From assembly GCA_949740725.1 (NCBI GenBank), contig CATJIO010000123.1:1-38543 (forward strand): 38,543 nt of DNA. The letters are read 5' to 3'. The notes under the pieces are model-generated. The model saw only the letters and a list, made by a program, of their open reading frames with translations, was not told the origin of the DNA and searched no databases. Made by a program: the position numbers and the translations under genes. Positions 32,508-38,543 of this stretch are shown here, piece by piece. Within the stretch, counting starts at the first letter, position 1. Every line of letters begins with the position of its first letter. Source of the DNA: an uncultured Lachnospiraceae bacterium (lineage in GTDB: Bacteria > Bacillota > Clostridia > Lachnospirales > Lachnospiraceae).

Positions 32508-33818
32508 ATGGATCCGTCTGGTGACGCGGTCATACAGTTGATTGTTTTGTTTGTGTTATTACTATTATCTGCGTTCTTTTCTTCGGCAGAGACAGCCCTT
32601 ACCACGGTGAATAAAATCCGTATGCGCACTTTGGCAGAAAATGGCCATAAGCGGGCGCAGACAGTGATTAAGATTATTGAAGATCAAGGTAAGATGCTGA
32701 GTGCCATCTTAATTGGAAACAATGTGGTGAATCTGTCCGCATCTTCTCTTTCTACGATGTTGGCTACAGATTTATTCGGAAGTAAGGCGGTGGGGCTTGC
32801 CACCGGTATCCTGACACTGCTGATTTTAGTGTTTGGTGAGATTACACCGAAAACCATTTCTACCATATCCTCAGAAATGATTTCTCTAAACTATGCACCG
32901 TTTATTTACGCCTTGATGAATCTTTTGACACCAGTGATTTTCTTGGTGAATCAGCTTTCTTTGGGCGTGTTAAAGCTTCTCCGAATCGACCCTAACAAAA
33001 AGCAGGATTCCATCACTGAGGATGAACTGCGTACTATCGTGGAGGTTAGCCACGAGGAAGGGGTTATCCAGATGGAAGAGAAGAAGATGATCACCAATGT
33101 GTTTGACTTCGGGGATAATCTGGCTAAGGACATTATGATCCCCAGGATCGATATGACGTTGGTGAATGTGAATGCTACCTATGATGAGCTTTTGGCAATT
33201 TTCCGGCAGGAGAAGTATACACGGATTCCCGTATATGAAGATTCTACGGATAATGTCATTGGAATTATTAATGTAAAGGATCTCCTTCTCCTGGACAGCA
33301 AGGAGGGGTTTAATATCCGTGATTTTCTCCGTCAGCCCCTTTACACTTATGAGTTTAAGAAAGCAGCTGAGCTGATGGTGGAGATGCGGAAAACCTTGAA
33401 TAATATTGTCATTGTGCTGGATGAGTACGGCGCCACTGCAGGGTTAATTACCCTAGAGGATATGCTGGAGGAGATTGTAGGGGAAATCCGGGATGAATAC
33501 GATGAGGATGAAGAGGAAAATGTGGTGGAGCTGGAGCCGGGAGAATATCGGGTAGATGCTTCCATGAAGCTGGGAGATCTAAATGAACGCCTGGATCTTA
33601 AGCTGGAGTCAGAGGATTATGATTCTCTGGGCGGCCTGGTGATCGGCTTGTTAGATCATCTTCCGGAGGAAGGGGAAGAGGTTACCCATGAGGGACTCCG
33701 GATGGTGGTAGAGCATATGGATAAGAATCGGATCGAGACTATTCATCTGTATCTGCCGGAGCGGGAGGAGAAAGATCCTGAGCCGGAAGAGGGAGAGGGA
33801 AGCGGAATCGCCGTTTAA
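32508..33818 (+). CDS. CNNM/CBS-domain membrane protein (HlyC/CorC family)
   Basis: A 436-residue protein with the family's three parts. The N-terminal CNNM/DUF21 membrane domain (about 1-190) has FFSSAETALTTVN in its first helix, a central pair of CBS domains (about 205-325) contains IMIPRIDM and RIPVYEDSTDNVIG, and the C-terminal CorC_HlyC domain spans about 345-425. A Glu/Asp-rich linker (DEYDEDEEEN) joins the last two. Such proteins are thought to act in Mg2+ or Co2+ efflux and regulation, with CBS domains sensing adenosine nucleotides; the name haemolysin is historical. An AAGGAGTG ribosome site and a consensus promoter precede it. Confidence 0.9.
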   Translation: MDPSGDAVIQLIVLFVLLLLSAFFSSAETALTTVNKIRMRTLAENGHKRAQTVIKIIEDQGKMLSAILIGNNVVNLSASSLSTMLATDLFGSKAVGLATGILTLLILVFGEITPKTISTISSEMISLNYAPFIYALMNLLTPVIFLVNQLSLGVLKLLRIDPNKKQDSITEDELRTIVEVSHEEGVIQMEEKKMITNVFDFGDNLAKDIMIPRIDMTLVNVNATYDELLAIFRQEKYTRIPVYEDSTDNVIGIINVKDLLLLDSKEGFNIRDFLRQPLYTYEFKKAAELMVEMRKTLNNIVIVLDEYGATAGLITLEDMLEEIVGEIRDEYDEDEEENVVELEPGEYRVDASMKLGDLNERLDLKLESEDYDSLGGLVIGLLDHLPEEGEEVTHEGLRMVVEHMDKNRIETIHLYLPEREEKDPEPEEGEGSGIAV

Positions 33819-33827
33819 ACAGAAGTT

Positions 33828-33858
33828 GGGCAGACAGAGGGTAGGTTCCTGTCTGCCC
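33828..33858. terminator. Putative bidirectional hairpin terminator
   Basis: A perfect 10-bp stem, GGGCAGACAG (33828-33837) with CTGTCTGCCC (33849-33858), sits between convergent genes ending at 33818 and 33869. U-tracts are poor, so it is a tentative call. Confidence 0.45.
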
Positions 33859-33868
33859 TAGTTGTCTG

Positions 33869-34222
33869 CTAGCTGATCATTCCGCCGAAGGTGGCACAGA
33901 CAGCACAAATGGAAAGGATAGTGGTTAATGCTCTTGTATCGCTGCCCAGATTTTTGTGAAGAAGAAAGGACATCACAGCCAGCAGCAGGAAGTACAGCAG
34001 GCCAGACAAGAGCCCCCAGAAAAATCTTCGAGTGCGGATAGCTTTTCCGGCCAGCAGGCCTCCGAGGAAGCAGCTGATTCCATAAATCCCGTATACAGCG
34101 GCTGCTACTCTGGAGGGAGACAGCTTCATTTGGAACAGCGCGAAGGCCAGAATGGTCAAAAGTAGGGTGCTGATCAGATAGGAGATGAGAAGGGATCGGG
34201 TTAAAATTTTCATGGTTCGCAT
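33869..34222 (-). CDS. Small four-helix membrane protein, TIGR04086-like
   Basis: A 117-residue protein made almost entirely of four hydrophobic helices (about 10-30, 40-60, 67-88 and 98-116), with GGLLAGKAIRTRR between helices 2 and 3. Size, helix count and position beside scfA match the clostridial TIGR04086 family, whose function is unknown. It is transcribed away from scfA, so the two promoters are divergent. A GAGGAAAA site precedes the ATG. Confidence 0.7.
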   Translation of the reverse strand: MRTMKILTRSLLISYLISTLLLTILAFALFQMKLSPSRVAAAVYGIYGISCFLGGLLAGKAIRTRRFFWGLLSGLLYFLLLAVMSFLLHKNLGSDTRALTTILSICAVCATFGGMIS

Positions 34223-34307
34223 GGCATATTTTCCTCTTTTTTTGATTATAGTCCAGTGTATGCCATGAAAATGCCGGATATGAGGGCTTTTCCCATTTTA
34301 AAAGAAC

Positions 34308-34336
34308 TTGCGAACTATCTTCACATATGATATAAT
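34308..34336 (+). promoter_or_regulatory. Strong sigma-A promoter of scfA
   Basis: TTGCGA (34308-34313), a 17-base spacer and a perfect TATAAT (34331-34336), 37 bases before scfA. It has the same hexamers as the promoter at 2020-2048. Confidence 0.75.
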
Positions 34337-34372
34337 CTCAAGGAACTTTAAGAAAACAGGAGGTGTAGCAAG

Positions 34373-34519
34373 ATGAAGCACGTTAAAACTTTAAATTCCA
34401 ATACGTTAAAGGACACGATGAAAAAGGGCGGATGTGGTGAGTGTCAGACCTCCTGCCAGTCTGCCTGCAAAACTTCTTGTACTGTAGGAAATCAGAGCTG
34501 TGAGAATAGCAGCCGCTAG
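34373..34519 (+). CDS. scfA: SCIFF ranthipeptide precursor
   Basis: A 48-residue peptide with an AGGAGGT ribosome site. It opens MKHVKTLNSNTLKDTMKKGG, the conserved leader, followed by a core with six cysteines (21, 24, 28, 32, 36 and 43): six Cys in forty-five residues, hence SCIFF. Known family members are modified by the radical-SAM enzyme ScfB, which forms thioether bridges between Cys and non-alpha carbons of acceptor residues (ranthipeptides). Thr and Ser near the cysteines (CKTSC, CQTSC) are plausible acceptors. The maturase gene follows 173 bases downstream, behind a hairpin. The product's role is thought to be signalling-like and near universal in Clostridia. Confidence 0.93.
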   Translation: MKHVKTLNSNTLKDTMKKGGCGECQTSCQSACKTSCTVGNQSCENSSR

Positions 34520-34611
34520 TTCCTTCATTACATATGAAAAGGAAGGTTGCCGGGTAGATTCCCACGGGGATATACACAGTAACAAGGAAAATGAATCGGT
34601 TCGAGTATCAC

Positions 34612-34644
34612 CCCCTACGATCACCCGGATTGTAGGGGCATTTT
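34612..34644 (+). terminator. Attenuator-like hairpin between scfA and scfB
   Basis: CCCCTACGAT (34612-34621), a 7-base loop, then ATTGTAGGGG (34629-34638) with one G-T pair, followed by CATTTTCC. It would partly terminate transcription so that more precursor than enzyme is made; that is inference. Confidence 0.6.
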
Positions 34645-34692
34645 CCATGTCTGAGGAATTTTTGTTTTGCAATAGAAAGATGAGGGAAGTCT

Positions 34693-36087
34693 GTGATTCA
34701 CCAATATAAAAATAATGGTTATAATATAATCCTGGATGTAAACAGCGGCTCAGTTCATGTGGCAGATGATATCTTATATGATGCGGTGGAGATTTTGTCA
34801 AAATACGTGCCGGACAGGAAGGAACCAGAGGAGCTTGCAAAGGAGGCTAGGCAGGCAGTGGAGCTGGGACTGGCCGGAAGGTATTCCCTGCCACAAATCC
34901 AGGAGGCGCTGGAAGATATCCAGGAGTTGATCAACCAGGAGCAACTGTTCGTGGAGGACAGTTATCAGGATTTTGTCGTCGATTTTAAAAGCCGAAAGAC
35001 AGTGGTAAAGGCACTGTGCCTTCATATCGCTCACGACTGCAATCTGGCCTGCCGCTATTGTTTTGCTGAGGAGGGGGAATACCATGGACACCGTGCTCTA
35101 ATGAGCTTTGAGGTCGGAAAAAAGGCATTGGATTTTCTGATTGCCAATTCCGGAAGCCGCAGGAATCTGGAGGTGGACTTTTTCGGTGGCGAGCCGCTGA
35201 TGAACTGGGAGGTGGTAAAGCGGCTGGTCACTTATGGCAGAGAACAAGAGGGGGTTCATGATAAGAGGTTCCGTTTTACACTGACGACTAATGGCGTTTT
35301 GTTGAATGATGAGATTGTGGAATTCTGCAACCGGGAAATGTCTAATGTTGTTTTAAGCCTGGATGGCCGAAAGGAGATCAACGACAAGATGCGGCCATTC
35401 CGGGGAGGGCAAGGCAGCTATGATCGGATTGTGCCTAGGTTCCAGCAATTTGCGGAAAGCCGGGGAGAGCGGGACTATTATGTCAGAGGAACCTTTACCC
35501 GCTATAATCTGGACTTTGCTCAGGATGTGATCCACTTTGCAGATCTGGGATTTTCAAAAATGTCTATGGAACCGGTGGTTGTCCCTGATGAGGAGGCGTA
35601 TTCCATTCGGGAGGAGGATCTTCCGGCAATATTTGAGCAGTATGATAAGCTGGCAGTTGAGTATATTAAAAGAAAGAAGGAGAATCGGGGCTTTCAGTTT
35701 TTTCATTTTATGATTGACTTAAAGGCAGGGCCATGTGTGGCTAAGCGTATGTCCGGCTGCGGATCTGGCACGGAATACCTGGCGGTTACTCCTTGGGGCG
35801 ACCTCTATCCCTGTCATCAGTTTGTGGGCCAGGAGGAATTTTTGCTGGGCAATGTGGACACGGGAGTGACGAATTTGGCAGTTCGGGATCAGTTTAAATC
35901 CTGTAATGTATATGCCAAGGAGAAGTGCAGAAGCTGCTTTGCGCGGTTTTACTGCAGCGGAGGGTGCGCGGCTAATTCCTATAATTTTCACGGCTCCATC
36001 ACAGATACCTATGAGGTGGGCTGTGCTATGCAGAAAAAGCGGATCGAATGTGCTATTATGATTCAGGCGGCTTTGACGGATGAGTGA
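34693..36087 (+). CDS. scfB: SCIFF maturase, radical SAM/SPASM enzyme
   Basis: A 464-residue radical SAM protein. The N-terminal 100 residues form a peptide-recognition-like region. The cluster motif Cys116-x3-Cys120-x2-Cys123 (CNLACRYC) binds the SAM [4Fe-4S] cluster, and FFGGEPLMNW follows in the TIM barrel. The C-terminal SPASM part has cysteines in GPCVAK, SGCGSG, YPCHQF, SCNVYAKEKCRSC and YCSGGC for auxiliary clusters. It installs the thioether bridges of ScfA. The GTG start at 34693 has GAGGGAAG at 34682-34689. The next gene, secDF, starts 62 bases on. Confidence 0.93.
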   Translation: MIHQYKNNGYNIILDVNSGSVHVADDILYDAVEILSKYVPDRKEPEELAKEARQAVELGLAGRYSLPQIQEALEDIQELINQEQLFVEDSYQDFVVDFKSRKTVVKALCLHIAHDCNLACRYCFAEEGEYHGHRALMSFEVGKKALDFLIANSGSRRNLEVDFFGGEPLMNWEVVKRLVTYGREQEGVHDKRFRFTLTTNGVLLNDEIVEFCNREMSNVVLSLDGRKEINDKMRPFRGGQGSYDRIVPRFQQFAESRGERDYYVRGTFTRYNLDFAQDVIHFADLGFSKMSMEPVVVPDEEAYSIREEDLPAIFEQYDKLAVEYIKRKKENRGFQFFHFMIDLKAGPCVAKRMSGCGSGTEYLAVTPWGDLYPCHQFVGQEEFLLGNVDTGVTNLAVRDQFKSCNVYAKEKCRSCFARFYCSGGCAANSYNFHGSITDTYEVGCAMQKKRIECAIMIQAALTDE

Positions 36088-36149
36088 AAGGCTGCGGGCA
36101 GCGCGTTCACTGATAGAATTGCGATAAATAAGAAAAAGGAGAAACAGAG

Positions 36150-38336
36150 ATGAAAAGCGACAAAAGTAAGGGCTTGTTAGGCCTGCTGCTGATTCTCGGA
36201 GCAGTTGCGCTGTTTGGCTGGTTTGGTTATACCAGTATGAGCGACATCAAGCTGGGACTGGATCTGGACGGAGGCGTCAGCATCACCTATCAAGCGGTAG
36301 ATGAAAATCCCACGGCAGAGCAGATGTCAGATACCATTTACAAACTGCAGCAGAGGGTTCAGAGCTACAGCATGGAAGGGATGGAGGCAGAGGTTTACCA
36401 GGAAGGCTCTGACCGGATTAACATTGACATTCCTGGAGTTTCTGATGCCAATGCGATCTTGGAGGAACTGGGAAAGCCAGGTTCCCTGTTCTTTATGGAT
36501 GAGAGCTACAATGTATTGATGACTGGGGATATGGTATCCTCCGCCAAGGCTGGTATGCGGGAAGGAAGTGGCGTTAAGGCTCAGGAGTATGTGGTTCAGC
36601 TTACGCTCAATGACGAGGGCTCTAAAACCTTTGCGGAGATCACTGAGGCGAATCTGGGCAAGCGGATAGCTATTGTCTATGATAACCGGATAGTCTCTGC
36701 ACCTACTGTTCAGTCGGTGATTACCGGAGGCCAGTGCGAGATCACCGGCATTGAGACCTTTGAGGAAGCAGAAAACATCGCGGCTACCATTCGTATCGGT
36801 TCTCTGTCTTTGGAACTCCAGGAGCTGCGCTCCAATGTGGTAGGAGCTAAGCTGGGCCAGGAGGCTATTCATACCAGCTTAAAGGCAGGCGCTGTAGGCT
36901 TTGGCATTGTGGTTCTTTTTATGATTGTAGTGTACTTGATTCCCGGTCTAGCTGCATCGATTGCTTTGGGGTTGTATGTAGGGCTGGTGCTAGTGCTGTT
37001 GTCCGCCTTTGAGATTACTCTTACTCTGCCAGGTGTAGCCGGAATTATCCTCTCTATCGGTATGGCAGTAGATGCCAATGTAATTATTTTTACTCGTATT
37101 AAAGAAGAAATCGGATTGGGGAAGACAGTTAAATCTGGAATTAAGAGCGGTTTTCAAAAGGCTTTGTCCGCGATCATTGACGGCAATGTGACCACGCTGA
37201 TTGCAGCGGTGGTGCTGTACTGGAGGGGCTCCGGCACAGTTAAGGGCTTTGCTGCCACCCTGGCTTTAGGCATCATCCTTTCTATGTTTACCGCACTTGT
37301 GATTACGAAGTTTACGTTGAATGCCCTCTTTGCCCTTGGGTTCCAGGATGTGAAGTTTTACGGAATCCGGAAGGAAAAGTCGGTGGTTAATTTTCTGGGA
37401 AAGAAGAAGCTTTGGTTCGCTGTGTCAGTGGTAATGATTGTAGCCGGCTTTGGCTTTATGGGGCGGAACAGTGCTTCTGGCGGTACAGTATTAAATTATA
37501 GCTTAGACTTTATGGGCGGAACTTCCACCAATGTGACCTTTAAGGAAGATATGTCTCTGGAGGATATATCCAGTCAGGTAGTGCCAGTGGTGGAATCGGT
37601 TACCAAGGATGCAGGAATTCAGACCCAGAAAGTAGCTGGCACCAATGAAGTGATTATTAAGACAAGAACCTTGTCTGTGGAAGAGCGCCAGGCATTAAAT
37701 GACGCCTTGATTGAGAACTTTGGCGTAGATGAGGCGGAGATCACAGCAGAGAGTATTTCGGCGGTGGTCAGCAGTGAGATGAAGCAGGACGCGGTGATTG
37801 CAGTAGTTATCGCCACTGCCTGTATGCTGGTATATATTTGGTTCCGTTTCAGCGATGTGCGGTTTGCCACCAGTGCGGTGCTGGCTTTGGTTCACGATGT
37901 TTTTGTGGTGATCACCTTCTACGCGGCTCTGCGCTGGTCCGTCGGCTCCACCTTTATCGCCTGTATGTTGACCATTGTAGGTTATTCTATCAATGCCACC
38001 ATTGTTATTTTCGATCGAATCCGGGAGAATTTGAAAGAAATGGGTAATCGGGTGGATCTGGCGGAGGTGGTGAATACCAGTATTACGCAGACCTTAACGA
38101 GAAGCATCAATACGTCGTTGACGACGTTTATCATGGTTTTTGTACTTTTCATTATGGGGGTTTCTTCCATCCGTGAATTTGCTCTGCCGTTGATGACCGG
38201 CATTATATGCGGAACTTATTCTTCCGTATGCATTACCGGCGCTCTGTGGTATGTGATGACGGTTTCCAAGCGGAAGAAAGAGGTACAGGAAAAAGCGGAG
38301 GCCAAAGCCCAAAAGAAGGGAAAGAAACAGGAGTAA
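36150..38336 (+). CDS. secDF: Fused protein translocase subunit SecDF
   Basis: A 728-residue fusion. The SecD half (1-410) has a signal-like first helix (8-28), GLDLDGG (36-42), a periplasmic-type domain with DNRIVSAPTVQ, and five membrane helices with GMAVDANVIIFTRIKEE. The SecF half (about 415-720) has LDFMGGTSTNV, a short external domain, and GYSINATIVIFDRIREN. The Asp and Arg of the DAN/NAT segments are those used in proton-driven pulling of exported chains. Fusion of the two genes is common in Firmicutes. AAAAAGGAG precedes the ATG. The lysine-rich C-terminus overlaps the ribosome site of tgt. Confidence 0.95.
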   Translation: MKSDKSKGLLGLLLILGAVALFGWFGYTSMSDIKLGLDLDGGVSITYQAVDENPTAEQMSDTIYKLQQRVQSYSMEGMEAEVYQEGSDRINIDIPGVSDANAILEELGKPGSLFFMDESYNVLMTGDMVSSAKAGMREGSGVKAQEYVVQLTLNDEGSKTFAEITEANLGKRIAIVYDNRIVSAPTVQSVITGGQCEITGIETFEEAENIAATIRIGSLSLELQELRSNVVGAKLGQEAIHTSLKAGAVGFGIVVLFMIVVYLIPGLAASIALGLYVGLVLVLLSAFEITLTLPGVAGIILSIGMAVDANVIIFTRIKEEIGLGKTVKSGIKSGFQKALSAIIDGNVTTLIAAVVLYWRGSGTVKGFAATLALGIILSMFTALVITKFTLNALFALGFQDVKFYGIRKEKSVVNFLGKKKLWFAVSVVMIVAGFGFMGRNSASGGTVLNYSLDFMGGTSTNVTFKEDMSLEDISSQVVPVVESVTKDAGIQTQKVAGTNEVIIKTRTLSVEERQALNDALIENFGVDEAEITAESISAVVSSEMKQDAVIAVVIATACMLVYIWFRFSDVRFATSAVLALVHDVFVVITFYAALRWSVGSTFIACMLTIVGYSINATIVIFDRIRENLKEMGNRVDLAEVVNTSITQTLTRSINTSLTTFIMVFVLFIMGVSSIREFALPLMTGIICGTYSSVCITGALWYVMTVSKRKKEVQEKAEAKAQKKGKKQE

Positions 38337-38337
38337 T

Positions 38338-38543
38338 ATGGAGTATCGCATATTAGCAAAGGATGGGCGTGCCAAGCGGGCGGAGGTGAAAACGGTCCAC
38401 GGCACAGTCCAGACACCTGCCTTTATGAATGTAGCCACCAGCGCCGCTATCAAAGGGGGAATCTCCTCCTTTGACCTGGAGGAACTGCACTGCCAGGTGG
38501 AGCTTTGCAATACCTACCACCTCCATATCCGCCCCGGGGATGA
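38338..38543 (+). CDS. tgt: tRNA-guanine transglycosylase, 5' part
   Basis: Starts 2 bases after secDF; AGGAG lies inside the end of secDF. The 68 visible residues begin MEYRILAKDGRAKRAEVKT and include TPAFMNVATSAAIKG and CNTYHLHIRPGD, the conserved N-terminal block of Tgt, which swaps guanine-34 for preQ1 or queuine in tRNAs with GUN anticodons. The catalytic aspartates lie beyond the window edge. The tgt-secDF neighbourhood is usual in bacteria, although yajC is not between them here. Confidence 0.9.
   Translation, partial: MEYRILAKDGRAKRAEVKTVHGTVQTPAFMNVATSAAIKGGISSFDLEELHCQVELCNTYHLHIRPGD

Noticed and set aside
34520-34692. A second small peptide gene between scfA and scfB
   Set aside because: The short frames here have no ribosome binding site and no cysteine-rich core; the hairpin explains the stretch better.

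Overview
The window looks like a chromosomal segment of a spore-forming member of the Clostridia, most likely Lachnospiraceae. Three things point there: the SCIFF precursor/radical-SAM maturase pair (scfA-scfB) next to a fused secDF and tgt, a Csp-type subtilisin, and strong AGGAGG-type ribosome binding sites with moderate GC. I cannot name the genus or species. I saw no tRNA, rRNA, CRISPR array, insertion sequence or phage gene. All positions and motifs come from reading the sequence; no search was run.

Region 1 (1-12.6 kb) is a surface polysaccharide locus. It has an O-antigen ligase/polymerase-like protein, a family 2 glycosyltransferase, a polyprenyl-phosphate sugar-1-phosphate transferase (PGT), a second glycosyltransferase, a Wzx-type flippase on the opposite strand, a Wzz-like protein, a second polymerase, a second PGT and a second Wzz-like protein. 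Between the first two genes lies a 470-base gap with its own promoter (TTGCGA-17-TATAAT), a perfect 24-bp inverted repeat and further nested complementary segments. It is a good candidate for a structured non-coding RNA.

Region 2 (12.6-15.7 kb) holds an orphan type IV prepilin-like protein, a 50-residue coiled-coil protein, a zinc-ribbon/coiled-coil protein and a secreted choline-binding-type repeat protein. The last two are on the minus strand.

Region 3 (15.8-26.6 kb) is a second polysaccharide operon. It encodes a thiamine-diphosphate enzyme of the acetolactate synthase superfamily, an NAD(P)-dependent sugar epimerase/reductase, a GtrB-like membrane glycosyltransferase, a tandem two-domain glycosyltransferase, a rhamnosyltransferase-like enzyme, a third PGT, and a LytR-CpsA-Psr (LCP) protein that probably attaches the glycan to peptidoglycan. 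The first two may make a branched or otherwise modified sugar.

Region 4 (26.6-33.8 kb) concerns protein quality control and envelope functions. It has an HtrA protease with a long Tyr-Gly-rich N-terminal region, a divergent ClpX paralogue, a convergent Csp-like subtilisin, a divergent signal peptidase II and a CNNM/CBS (HlyC/CorC) membrane protein.

Region 5 (33.8-38.5 kb) contains a TIGR04086-like membrane protein, the ranthipeptide pair scfA/scfB with a hairpin between them, fused secDF, and the 5' end of tgt, cut by the window edge.
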